Assembly: GCA_041624375.1 (NCBI GenBank)
Contig: JBFJVD010000042.1
Span: 1-14,116 of the forward strand
Source of the DNA: JBFJVD01 sp041624375
GTDB lineage: Bacteria > Chloroflexota > Anaerolineae > Anaerolineales > E44-bin32
Length of the DNA stretch: 14,116 bases
Reading direction: 5' to 3'
The first letter of the stretch is position 1; each line of letters opens with the position of its first letter. This document shows, one piece after another, positions 1-6,510 of this stretch. The translations under genes were made by a program, and so were the position numbers. Below the pieces are notes generated by a model. The model had not been told where the DNA came from, searched no databases, and saw only the letters and a list, made by a program, of their open reading frames with translations.

Positions 1-369
1 GTGGACCTTACCGAATTTGCGGGCATCCGTAAAGCGGAGGTCCCAACCGTTGTTCAGCTCAAACACCGTATGCGCATAGCGGTCCCGAGGTGCCGAACGG
101 GGTTCCATCAGCAGGTCTCCGCTCATGCGCAGGTGGATCAGCAGGGTCCCTTCATCGAGCGGGAACACAAGGTATTTGCCGCGCCGGGAGATATCCAGGA
201 TCGTTCGACCCCGGATCTTCTTGCGGAACGTCGAAGGGGCAGGCTGCGCGATATGGCGTGGCCAGCGAAGGCGCACCCGGCGGATTACGGCCCCCGGAAG
301 CGCTGGGACGTCCCTCGTGCCCTCACGCAAGCGCCGCGCAATCGTCTCAACTTCGGGTAGTTCAGGCAT
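1..369 (-). CDS. mutM: Formamidopyrimidine-DNA glycosylase (Fpg/MutM), N-terminal fragment cut by the window edge
   Basis: This is the first 123 codons of a bifunctional DNA glycosylase/AP lyase that excises 8-oxoguanine and other oxidised purines in base-excision repair. The protein opens with MPELPEVETIARRL, the Fpg signature: after Met removal Pro2 is the Schiff-base nucleophile and Glu3 the catalytic acid. RRGKYLVF (residues 62-69) supplies the conserved Lys65, HLRMSG (79-84) the minor-groove/intercalation loop, and DARKFG (115-120) the Arg/Phe insertion residues. The C-terminal H2TH and zinc finger lie beyond base 1, so they cannot be checked. The ATG at 369 is fixed by the N-terminal motif. 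It lies only 9 nt after a perfect TATAAT (379-384), so the mRNA is probably almost leaderless. It sits downstream of comEA on the same strand, 71 bp away. The family call is secure; the gene is incomplete only because of the window boundary. Confidence 0.96.
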   Translation of the reverse strand, partial: MPELPEVETIARRLREGTRDVPALPGAVIRRVRLRWPRHIAQPAPSTFRKKIRGRTILDISRRGKYLVFPLDEGTLLIHLRMSGDLLMEPRSAPRDRYAHTVFELNNGWDLRFTDARKFGKVH

Positions 370-378
370 GCAGCCGCG

Positions 379-406
379 ATTATACGGATCGACGCCCCGG
401 ACGCAA
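379..406 (-). promoter_or_regulatory. Promoter of mutM, giving a near-leaderless transcript
   Basis: On the minus strand there is a perfect TATAAT at 384-379 and a TTGCGT (-35-like, three consensus bases) at 406-401, with a 16-bp spacer. The -10 box ends 9 nt before the mutM ATG. Transcription would therefore start about 3 nt before the start codon, with no room for a Shine-Dalgarno. The call rests on sequence match only. Confidence 0.6.
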
Positions 407-423
407 GCGGAACCCGGGCAACC

Positions 424-446
424 CCCTGAATCGCTGCGATTCAGGG
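424..446 (-). repeat. Perfect hairpin overlapping the comEA stop codon
   Basis: A perfect 10-bp inverted repeat, CCCTGAATCG / CGATTCAGGG, flanks a 3-nt loop (CTG). It includes the comEA stop codon (443-441). No U-tract follows on the minus strand, so it is not a canonical intrinsic terminator. It could slow 3'-exonuclease decay, attenuate read-through into mutM, or be a weak terminator. The symmetry is certain, the function is inferred. Confidence 0.55.
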
Positions 447-1007
447 TGCCGTCACGAGCGCACGGATCTGCTCCAATTTAGCCGGCCCGATGCCGGAGAC
501 GTCGAGCAGGTCTTCGATCGCGCTGAACGGGCCATGCGCTTCACGGTGCGCGACGATTGCCTCGGCCAGGGCGGGCCCGATGCCCGGCAGCCGTTCGAGC
601 TCCGGCGCTGTGGCTGCGTTGAGGTTCAACCGGCCATCTGCCTGGGTGCTTCCTGCTGAGGATTCCGCCGCATCATCGGACCCTGGAGGTCGCGGGGTGG
701 GGCGGAACGGCACGAAGACCTGCTCGCCATCCTCCAGCGCGGCGGCCAGGTTCAACCCTTCTGCTGCGGCGGCTGCACTGATCCCGCCGGCGGCTTCGAT
801 CGCATGCTGCACCACGGCTCTGGGCGGCAGCTCGTACACGCCGGGGTTCTCGACCGCGCCGTCGACATGGATCAGCAGCGGGCGGGGCGTAGGCGGTGGA
901 TGAAGCTCTATGGGGATCCCGCGCGGCTCCTGTGTGAGCAGGAGGGTGAGCCCGGCGGCGGCGAGGCCGGTGAGCAGTCCGGCGAGGAATTGAAACGCGC
1001 GCTTCAT
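441..1007 (-). CDS. comEA: ComEA-like membrane-anchored DNA-binding protein (competence)
   Basis: 188 aa. An N-terminal signal-anchor helix (about residues 5-25, preceded by KR) should place the rest outside the membrane. A proline-rich stretch (37-43) leads to a SLBB-type domain (about 43-103; HVDGAVENPGVYEL is the typical start). A Pro/Ser-rich linker (104-125) follows, then a tandem helix-hairpin-helix domain with LPGIGPALAEAIVAHR (140-155) and VSGIGPAKLEQIRALV (170-185). This is the ComEA layout: the HhH part binds double-stranded DNA during transformation and hands it to the ComEC channel. The ATG at 1007 follows a strong GGAAGGGGGA ribosome site and a TATAAT at 1046-1041. The usual partner comEC is not next to it in this window. 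HhH-only SLBB export proteins are an alternative, but domain order and length favour ComEA. Confidence 0.9.
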   Translation of the reverse strand: MKRAFQFLAGLLTGLAAAGLTLLLTQEPRGIPIELHPPPTPRPLLIHVDGAVENPGVYELPPRAVVQHAIEAAGGISAAAAAEGLNLAAALEDGEQVFVPFRPTPRPPGSDDAAESSAGSTQADGRLNLNAATAPELERLPGIGPALAEAIVAHREAHGPFSAIEDLLDVSGIGPAKLEQIRALVTAP

Positions 1008-1040
1008 GGCTGTCCCCCTTCCGTGGCGCGGCGTACATCG

Positions 1041-1069
1041 ATTATACGCCGCCCTGGCTACGCTCCGAA
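1041..1069 (-). promoter_or_regulatory. Promoter of comEA
   Basis: On the minus strand there is a perfect TATAAT at 1046-1041 and a weak TTCGGA at 1069-1064, with a 17-bp spacer. The predicted leader of about 28 nt carries the GGAAGGGGGA ribosome-binding site. The element interlocks with the oppositely directed promoter at 1054-1081, so the two probably cannot be occupied together. Confidence 0.55.
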
Positions 1070-1081
1070 GGTGGATATAAT
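1054..1081 (+). promoter_or_regulatory. Promoter of the adenosyltransferase/DUF554 pair
   Basis: A perfect TATAAT lies at 1076-1081, with only a poor -35 match (CTGGCT, 1054-1059, 16-bp spacer). The -10 box ends 9 nt before the ATG at 1091, predicting a leader of about 3 nt and no Shine-Dalgarno. This is the same geometry as at mutM. Confidence 0.6.
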
Positions 1082-1090
1082 TCTCACACC

Positions 1091-1648
1091 ATGACGTCCT
1101 ACTTCACCGGCAAAGGCGACGACGGCTCGACCGGCCTGCTGGGTGGGGAACGCATTTCCAAGGCCGACCCACGACCGCGGGCCTATGGCGCGGTCGATGA
1201 GGCCTCCGCCGCGCTCGGATTGGCGCGCGCCCTCTCCAGCTCGAACGAGGTGACCGAAATCACCATTGGCGTTCAGCGCGATCTGTATGGGTTGATGGCC
1301 GAACTGGCGGCCGAGCCGGAGCATGCCGAGCGATTCCGGTCGATCGATACGAGCCGTGTGGAATGGTTGGAGGCTGAGATCGAGCGCATCGGCGCGCAGG
1401 TCGAGATGCCGAAAGAATTCGTGATTGGCGGCGACAGTGTTGCCGGGGCGGCCTTCGATCTCGCCCGCGCGATTGTTCGCCGTGCCGAGCGTCGGGTGGT
1501 CGGGCTGGATGCCGCCGGCGCCATCTCCAACCCGGCGCTGCTCGCCTACCTGAACCGCCTCTCATCGCTTTGTTTCCTTCTCGCACTGTTTGAAAACCAG
1601 CAAGCCGGAGTCGATCGACCTAGCCTGGCGAAGCGCGGCGGCGGATGA
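1091..1648 (+). CDS. PduO-type ATP:cob(I)alamin adenosyltransferase
   Basis: 185 aa, the normal length for this family. The enzyme transfers the adenosyl group of ATP to cob(I)alamin, making coenzyme B12. Recognisable family blocks are the N-terminal ATP loop TGKGDDGSTGLLGG (residues 6-19), AYGAVDEASAALG (about 31-43, carrying the Asp of the known Asp-Arg salt bridge), GGDSVAGAAFDLARAIVRRAER (about 113-134, with the Arg cluster), and the C-terminal YLNRLS block (about 153-158). The last block reads YLNRLSSLCFLLALFEN. The family usually has Asp after NRLS and Ala-Arg at the end of the helix, so this copy departs from consensus there; activity is likely but not certain. The ATG at 1091 is almost leaderless. 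The stop overlaps the next gene by 4 bp (ATGA). No other cobalamin gene is in the window. Confidence 0.88.
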   Translation: MTSYFTGKGDDGSTGLLGGERISKADPRPRAYGAVDEASAALGLARALSSSNEVTEITIGVQRDLYGLMAELAAEPEHAERFRSIDTSRVEWLEAEIERIGAQVEMPKEFVIGGDSVAGAAFDLARAIVRRAERRVVGLDAAGAISNPALLAYLNRLSSLCFLLALFENQQAGVDRPSLAKRGGG

Positions 1649-2352
1649 CCGGCACCTTTATCAATATAGCTGCCGTTCTCTTCGGGGGCGGCCTGGGCTT
1701 GTTCTTTGGCGCGCGGCTGCCCGAGCGGGTCCGCCAGACGGTGATGGCGGCGCTGGGTTTGTTCACCCTGGCCTTCGGCGCCCGGCTCTTCTTTGACGGC
1801 GAACAGCCGCTGATCGCGGCCGGCAGCCTGCTCCTCGGCGGCGCGCTGGGTGAGGCGCTGCGAATCGAGGACGGCCTGACCGCCGTCGGCTCGAGGCTCG
1901 AAGGTCGATTTGGGGGGGCTTCGCAAGCGGCAAGTGAAGGAAGCCGCTTCGTGCGCGGTTTCGTGACCGCCAGTGTGCTCTTTTGTGTCGGGCCGATGAC
2001 CATTCTGGGTTCGATCCAGGACGGCCTCACAGGCGATTACGAGCTGCTGGCGATCAAATCGATGCTGGACGGCTTTGCGGCGCTCGCACTGGCCTCTACG
2101 TTGGGGGTGGGTGTTCTCTTCTCGATCCTTGTCGTGTTCGTCTATCAGGGGGGACTGAGCCTGCTTGCGGCCCAGGCGCAGATGCTCCTGACGGACTCGA
2201 TGATCCTGGAGATGACGGCGGTGGGGGGACTGATCATTATGGCGCTCGGGGTGAGCAGCCTGCTCCAGATCAAGCCAATCCGCACGGGCAATCTTCTCCC
2301 TGCGCTCGTCATTGCACCGGCGGTCGTCTGGCTGCTTGCTCGGTTCGCTTAG
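1645..2352 (+). CDS. DUF554 family integral membrane protein (YqgA/YdfK-like)
   Basis: 235 aa, almost entirely hydrophobic, with about six to seven membrane segments separated by short Gly-rich loops. Family hallmarks are the N-terminal GTFINIAAVLFGGGLGLFFG segment, the central GFVTASVLFCVGPMTILGSIQDGLTGDY block (roughly residues 104-131) with its invariant-looking VGPMTILGSIQDG, and KSMLDG shortly after. The family is widespread and described as a possible membrane protein or transporter; no substrate is established, so none is given here. The start codon overlaps the adenosyltransferase stop (ATGA at 1645-1648) and no Shine-Dalgarno is visible, so translation is probably coupled to the upstream gene. 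Whether the two proteins share a physiological role (for example corrinoid handling) is unproven. Confidence 0.9.
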   Translation: MTGTFINIAAVLFGGGLGLFFGARLPERVRQTVMAALGLFTLAFGARLFFDGEQPLIAAGSLLLGGALGEALRIEDGLTAVGSRLEGRFGGASQAASEGSRFVRGFVTASVLFCVGPMTILGSIQDGLTGDYELLAIKSMLDGFAALALASTLGVGVLFSILVVFVYQGGLSLLAAQAQMLLTDSMILEMTAVGGLIIMALGVSSLLQIKPIRTGNLLPALVIAPAVVWLLARFA

Positions 2353-2435
2353 CGGAGCTGACTCTCACTGCCAGAACCTCAGGGGGCCCGGGCCGAAGAA
2401 CGCAGCATTCGCTTCAGGCCGGGTCGGCAGGCGTT

Positions 2436-2441
2436 TATAAT
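2436..2441 (+). promoter_or_regulatory. -10 box of the slipin promoter
   Basis: A perfect TATAAT (2436-2441), with a marginal TTCAGG 17 bp upstream (2413-2418). Predicted transcription start is near 2448. That is 7 nt before an in-frame GTG (2455) and 37 nt before the ATG at 2485, so the promoter alone does not settle the start codon. Confidence 0.55.
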
Positions 2442-2484
2442 TAGGCTGCACCGTGTGGTGCCTAGCGAAAGGGCAGTGGAAACC

Positions 2485-3264
2485 ATGCTCCAAGTTGGCT
2501 TGCCGGTAATCGCACTCATCATCCTGGCGATTGCCTTTCTATCTTCGGCCATTCGGATTGTGCAGGAATATGAGCGCGGCGTGATCTTCCGCCTGGGGCG
2601 GCTGGTCGGCGCCAAAGGTCCTGGTCTGTTTTTCATCGTGCCGATCATCGACCGCATGGTCCGGGTGGATCTGCGCGTGGTCACGCTGGACGTCCCCTCG
2701 CAGGAAGTCATCACGCGCGACAACGTGACCGTCAGTGTGAACGCGGTCGTCTTCTTCCGCGTGCTTGATCCCCGGGCGGCGATCGTGCAGGTGGAGGATT
2801 TCGCCCGGGCCACCTGGAACATCTCGCAGACGACACTGCGGAATGTGGTCGGCCAGTCGGAGCTCGACGACCTGCTGGCCAACCGGGTGGAAATCAACGT
2901 TCGCCTGCAGGAGATCATCGACGAGGGCACCGAACCCTGGGGCGTGAAGGTCACGATCGTCGAGATCAAAGACGTCGAGCTGCCGCAGAGCATGCAGCGG
3001 GCGATGGCGAAGCAGGCGGAGGCCGAGCGCGAGAAGCGAGCGAAGATCGTCCATGCCGAGGGCGAGTTCGAGGCGGCGCAGCAGCTGATCGAGGCAGCGC
3101 GGATGATGGCGCTGCATCCGGTCTCGGTGCAGCTGCGCTACCTACAGACGCTCACCGACATCGCCGTCGAGAAGAACAGCACGATCCTGTTCCCGGTCCC
3201 GATCGATCTGCTCGAGGGAATCAACCAGCTCGCGCGCGGGAACGCAGCTTCGGACGGTTCCTGA
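2485..3264 (+). CDS. Slipin / SPFH (band 7, stomatin-like) membrane protein
   Basis: 259 aa from the ATG at 2485. A single N-terminal membrane helix (about residues 5-25) is followed by the signature IRIVQEYERGVIFRLGRLVG (about 23-42), which opens the SPFH domain, continuing to about residue 185. A charged coiled-coil helix follows (AMAKQAEAEREKRAKIVHAEGEFEAAQQL region), then the typical slipin C-terminus with ILFPVPIDLL. Slipins oligomerise on the membrane and organise microdomains or protease complexes; many are paired with an NfeD protein, but none is adjacent here. In-frame GTG codons at 2455 and 2458 would add 9-10 hydrophilic residues. I prefer 2485 because it matches the usual slipin N-terminus, though the promoter position leaves the GTG starts open. 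It is transcribed separately from the DUF554 gene. Confidence 0.93.
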   Translation: MLQVGLPVIALIILAIAFLSSAIRIVQEYERGVIFRLGRLVGAKGPGLFFIVPIIDRMVRVDLRVVTLDVPSQEVITRDNVTVSVNAVVFFRVLDPRAAIVQVEDFARATWNISQTTLRNVVGQSELDDLLANRVEINVRLQEIIDEGTEPWGVKVTIVEIKDVELPQSMQRAMAKQAEAEREKRAKIVHAEGEFEAAQQLIEAARMMALHPVSVQLRYLQTLTDIAVEKNSTILFPVPIDLLEGINQLARGNAASDGS

Positions 3265-3451
3265 GCTTGAAGTCCTGATCAACACGAATAGACACCCGGC
3301 CGGATCCAGCGATCCGGCCGGTGCATTTCCCTGACCCAGCACTTCACCGAGGAGCCAGCTCGGAACTTACCTCTAGAGGAATCAAATTCAAGGCTCGAAT
3401 TGCCACGGAATCTGACAAGGCTGCTTTGGAGGATCGATTCGGATGCCCTGG
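3265..3451. other. Intergenic region between convergent slipin and photolyase genes
   Basis: 187 bp without a supportable gene. It holds the hairpin at 3293-3323 and a short perfect palindrome, CCTCTAGAGG (3371-3380). I see no tRNA, small RNA signature or repeat family in the rest. Confidence 0.5.
3293..3323. terminator. GC-rich hairpin between convergent genes, probable bidirectional transcription stop
   Basis: CCGGCCGGATC (3296-3306) pairs perfectly with GATCCGGCCGG (3311-3321) around a CAGC loop, and CA/TG extends the stem past one bulged C. The stem is very stable and lies 28 bp after the slipin stop, facing the end of the photolyase gene. Neither strand has a clear U-tract, so this is a weak-form or factor-assisted terminator rather than a textbook one. 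Confidence 0.5.
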
Positions 3452-4984
3452 TTAGGGATCCGGCCCCGATCCCAGCTCCTGCAGGTAGTCTCTCGCCTGT
3501 CGTACGATCCGCGTGCGCTCCTCGTCGTCAATGTGCCGCAGGGAGAGCACGTTTGGTCCCATGCGCGGGCTGGCGCGCAGCACCGATTCATGCTCGATCA
3601 GGAAATTCCAGTAGAGCAAGTTGAACGGGCAGGCGCCCGGCCCGGTCCGCTTGCGGCGGTCGTACTCGCAGTCCTGGCAGTAGTCGCTCATCTTGTTGAT
3701 GTAATTGGCGGAGGCGATGTAGGGCTTGGTCCCGGTCTGGCCCCCGTCGGCATAGAGGCCCATGCCGAGTACGTTGGGCAGCATGACCCATTCGTAGGCG
3801 TCCACATAGCAGCTCAGGAACCAGTCGTTGACCTGCTGCGGCTCGATGCCTGCCAGCAGGCAGAAGTTGCTCAACACCATCAATCGCTCGATGTGGTGGG
3901 TGTAGCCGTCATCCAGGGCGCGCTGGATGACCGCCTGCATGCAGTTCATCGGGGTTCGGGCGTCCCAGAAGAATTCTGGAAGAGACCGCCGGGCATCCCA
4001 GAAGTTGACGTCTTGCATCGCGGGCATCTGCCGCCAGTACTGCCAGTAGATGTACTCGCGCCAGCCGATCACCTGACGGATGAACCCTTCCACCGAGTTG
4101 ATCGGCGCCGCGCCGCTCAGGTAGGCGGATGCGGCAGCTGTGGCCAGTTCGGCGGGTTCCAGCAGCCCCAGATTCAGGTACGGCGAGAGCCCGGAATGGT
4201 AAAGCAGTGAATCTGAACGGCTCATCGCGTCTTCATAGGGACCGAAGTCCACGAGGCGGTGGGCGATGAAATCCTCGAGGGCCTGGCGCGCCTGCTCATG
4301 GGTGACCGCCAGCTGGAAGCCGGCGGCGTTGCCTACGCCCCAGCCTGAGGATTCCACCTCGTCGATCAGCTGCCGGGTGATCTCGTCTGGCGGAAATTGA
4401 ATCGGGCGAGGAATCTCCAATCCCTTCGGCAGCGGCTTGCGGTTCATGTCGTCGTAGTTCCAGCGCCCGCCAAGCGGCTCGCCTGCTTCGTCCATCAGAA
4501 GGTTGAAATGCCGCCGCATGGCGCGGTAGAAGTGCTCCATCACATAACGCTTGTCTGGATCTGGGTCCGGGTATGGATCGTACGAGCCGACGAGGAACTG
4601 AGTGTTCGATAGCACGCTTGTGGGAACACCGAGCCGGGATTCAAGAGTCCGCTGGTAGCGCCTGCCGCGGTACTCGCTGGCTTCCATGCAGAGCAGACGC
4701 TGGGGCTGATGCTCGCGGAGGTGCGCCTCCATTCCCTGGCTGAATCGGTCGACCATGCGGTAATCGACCGTATATCCACGGTCTCGCAGGCGTGCGGCGT
4801 AATGGCGCATGGCGCTGAAGAGCAGGACCAGCTTCTTGCGCTGGTAAGGGAGGCGCCGGAGGCGTTGCTTGCTTTCGACCAGCAGAACGCGAATTTCGCC
4901 GCCCTGCGCTACTTCTTCCGCCTTCAGCAGCGCCGGGTGGGAGTCCAGAAGCTGGTCGCCGAGAATCCAGACCGTTGTGCTCAC
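3452..4984 (-). CDS. Iron-sulfur bacterial cryptochrome/photolyase (FeS-BCP, PhrB-type, likely (6-4) photolyase)
   Basis: 510 aa from the GTG at 4984. The N-terminus STTVWILGDQLLDSHPALL is the start of the cryptochrome/photolyase-related class; the catalytic FAD-binding helical domain follows from about residue 215. The four cluster cysteines are visible: C348 (TPMNCMQAV), C436 and C439 (SDYCQDCEYD) and C452 (GACPFN). Their relative spacing is, from memory, the same as C350/C438/C441/C454 of Agrobacterium PhrB, which holds a 4Fe-4S cluster. The GYTHHIERLM block (about 360-369) carries the His pair linked to (6-4) repair, and TGTKPYIASANYINKMS (418-434) is strongly conserved. These enzymes use blue light to reverse UV pyrimidine (6-4) photoproducts; some act as photoreceptors. 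GTG 4984 has GAGG 7 nt upstream and fits the family N-terminus; ATG 5011 and GTG 5020 are alternatives. It is probably last in the XRE-TPR-GNAT operon. Confidence 0.93.
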   Translation of the reverse strand: MSTTVWILGDQLLDSHPALLKAEEVAQGGEIRVLLVESKQRLRRLPYQRKKLVLLFSAMRHYAARLRDRGYTVDYRMVDRFSQGMEAHLREHQPQRLLCMEASEYRGRRYQRTLESRLGVPTSVLSNTQFLVGSYDPYPDPDPDKRYVMEHFYRAMRRHFNLLMDEAGEPLGGRWNYDDMNRKPLPKGLEIPRPIQFPPDEITRQLIDEVESSGWGVGNAAGFQLAVTHEQARQALEDFIAHRLVDFGPYEDAMSRSDSLLYHSGLSPYLNLGLLEPAELATAAASAYLSGAAPINSVEGFIRQVIGWREYIYWQYWRQMPAMQDVNFWDARRSLPEFFWDARTPMNCMQAVIQRALDDGYTHHIERLMVLSNFCLLAGIEPQQVNDWFLSCYVDAYEWVMLPNVLGMGLYADGGQTGTKPYIASANYINKMSDYCQDCEYDRRKRTGPGACPFNLLYWNFLIEHESVLRASPRMGPNVLSLRHIDDEERTRIVRQARDYLQELGSGPDP

Positions 4985-5079
4985 AACCCTGCCTCGGCCC
5001 GCCGAACCCATGGCCCCCACCGCGGCATCGGCGGGCCACTCGATGCCCTCACAGACGGGCTCTTCAATTTTTCATGATC

Positions 5080-5955
5080 TCAGCCAAAGGAGAGCTCGTA
5101 GACGGGGACGCGGTGGTCGGTGGCGACGAAGCCGAGCTTGTCGTAGAGCCGCTGGCTGGCGAGGTTGTCCTCCTGGGTGTTGACGGTCACGCGGTCGAAG
5201 CCGCGTGCTTGGATCTCCTGCAGCAAGTCGACGACCAGGCGGCTGCCGATGCCTCGTCCCTGAAAGCGCGGTTCCACCGCCAATCGCGCAAGATGGGCGC
5301 CGAACCCCGAGGCGGTGCTGATCTGGTAGCCCACCAACACGCCGTCAAGGAGCGCCACCGTCGCCAGCGCGGACTGCCGCAGCGCTTCCTGCAGCGTCGC
5401 CTGAGAGTGGCGCCAGATCGGCCCAAAGGCGCGGGCATCGAGCGCTTCCACCCGATCCAGCTCTTCTGGATCGAGCCGGCGCAGCTCGATATCAGCACTT
5501 CGGGAAGAATGCGGCAGGCGCCCGCCGCGCCATTCGAGGAAGATGACCGCATTGGTGCGCGCAAAGCCGCTCCCCTGAAGCAGCGGTTCGAGCCACTTCT
5601 CCATGAGCAGGACGGCGGCCTGTCGCAGGCGAAGCTCTCGGGCCTGGCGCAGCACATGAGGCCACAGGGCGTCCCAGAGCGACTGCGGGTCGAAGCCTGA
5701 CGCCACACTGAAGAGGCGGAGCCAGGCGACCCCTGGAGGTTCGGGCGGGCAGGCCAGGCAGCCTGCCGGCATGCCGCGCGCAAAGCTGACCAGAAACGGG
5801 GACCTGCCGAGCAAATCGAGCGCCGACAGCCAGTCCAGATGCTGGTGGCGGTGACCAGCGGTAAGCAGCGCGGCGACGATCGGCCGATCTTCGCGTGTCG
5901 CCTCCCGCACAAGCCAGTGACCTGCGGTGGGGGTAGCCATGGATGCGGGAGGCAT
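5080..5955 (-). CDS. GNAT-family N-acetyltransferase with a degenerate second GNAT-like half
   Basis: 291 aa. The C-terminal half (about 153-291) is a recognisable GNAT domain: LARLAVEPRFQGRGIGSRLV (about 223-242) contains the acetyl-CoA pyrophosphate loop Q/RGxGxG/A (here QGRGIGS), and NTQEDNLASQRLYDKLGF (about 259-276) is the usual motif B region. The N-terminal half begins like a GNAT domain (VREATREDRPIVAALL) but lacks a readable acetyl-CoA loop, so it looks like a duplicated and decayed or substrate-binding half. The substrate cannot be read from sequence. The start ATG 5955 lies 12 nt after the TPR gene stop with no clear ribosome site; ATG 5940 is an alternative. The photolyase gene follows on the same strand, so cotranscription is likely. 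Confidence 0.85.
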   Translation of the reverse strand: MPPASMATPTAGHWLVREATREDRPIVAALLTAGHRHQHLDWLSALDLLGRSPFLVSFARGMPAGCLACPPEPPGVAWLRLFSVASGFDPQSLWDALWPHVLRQARELRLRQAAVLLMEKWLEPLLQGSGFARTNAVIFLEWRGGRLPHSSRSADIELRRLDPEELDRVEALDARAFGPIWRHSQATLQEALRQSALATVALLDGVLVGYQISTASGFGAHLARLAVEPRFQGRGIGSRLVVDLLQEIQARGFDRVTVNTQEDNLASQRLYDKLGFVATDHRVPVYELSFG

Positions 5956-5967
5956 TCTGGGGTTGGC

Positions 5968-6510
5968 TTAGAAACGGTTCTGCAGTTTGAGCGGTAGGCG
6001 CATCAGCCAGCGAAGGAGTCTGCCCCGGAGCCCCAGCTTGGGGCTTCGTTCAAGCCCACCTTGCATTGCGAAGACGGCCTCGGCCGTTTTGCCCTGGCGG
6101 AGCAGCAGCTGGGAAAGGGCTTGCGCGGTGTGCCGGATGAGTTCTGCATCACCGGCCGCCGTTAGAAACTCCAGCGACTGGCGGTAGGTCTGCTCTGCGG
6201 CCTGGAGCCGGCCCGCTGCCTCCAGCGCAGCTGCCTGATTTCCAAGCGCCTGCCCTGCTCGCCCCTGATCGCCCGCTTCGAGGAACACGACCTCCGTCCC
6301 ACTGGCCGCCCGCAAGGCCTGCTCTGCATCACCCAGCTTGAGTTGGACGACACTGAAGCTGTTGGCCATTTCGGCCGCCTTGGTCGCATTGCCGGCGGCA
6401 TCGTAGGCACCCCGGGCGGCGGCAAAGGACTCGGCCGCTTCTTCCAGTTCGCCGTCCTGATACGCCTTCAGGGCACGGCTTTCGAGGTGGGTTGGGTCGG
6501 ATTCGCTCAC
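5968..6510 (-). CDS. Small TPR-repeat protein, translationally coupled to the XRE regulator
   Basis: 180 aa from a GTG at 6510 that overlaps the upstream stop as GTGA (6510-6507). The reading frame stays open further upstream, but only inside the XRE gene, and codes low-complexity sequence, so the coupled GTG is the better start. The body is all-helical, with tetratricopeptide-like pairs: ALKAYQDGELEEAAESFAAA (about 13-32), a second unit around NSFSVVQLKLGDAEQAL (about 50-66), a third around ALGNQAAALEAAGRLQAAEQTYRQSL (about 87-112) and a fourth around ALSQLLLRQGKTAEAVFAM (about 128-146). The C-terminus is basic and hydrophobic (LLRWLMRLPLKLQNRF). There is no signal peptide. TPR proteins are protein-protein adaptors. 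Because it is made with the XRE regulator, it may act as that regulator's partner or sensor (inference); HTH-TPR fusions are a known architecture. Confidence 0.8.
   Translation of the reverse strand: MSESDPTHLESRALKAYQDGELEEAAESFAAARGAYDAAGNATKAAEMANSFSVVQLKLGDAEQALRAASGTEVVFLEAGDQGRAGQALGNQAAALEAAGRLQAAEQTYRQSLEFLTAAGDAELIRHTAQALSQLLLRQGKTAEAVFAMQGGLERSPKLGLRGRLLRWLMRLPLKLQNRF

Noticed and set aside
3371..3380. Palindrome CCTCTAGAGG in the convergent intergenic region
   Set aside because: Ten bases, single copy, no second half-site or promoter nearby; no role can be supported.
3443..4210. A 255-codon plus-strand frame at the end of the photolyase gene, preceded by GGAGG
   Set aside because: Antisense to the conserved cysteine-cluster region of the photolyase. 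The ribosome-like GGAGG is 13 nt away and the product has no family features.
5024..5047. GGCATCG/CGATGCC inverted repeat with a 10-nt loop upstream of the photolyase
   Set aside because: The stem is only 7 bp, the loop is long, and there is no U-tract or known regulatory motif; it could be chance.
4975..5700. A 241-codon plus-strand frame across the acetyltransferase
   Set aside because: Antisense shadow of a GNAT protein with an intact acetyl-CoA loop.
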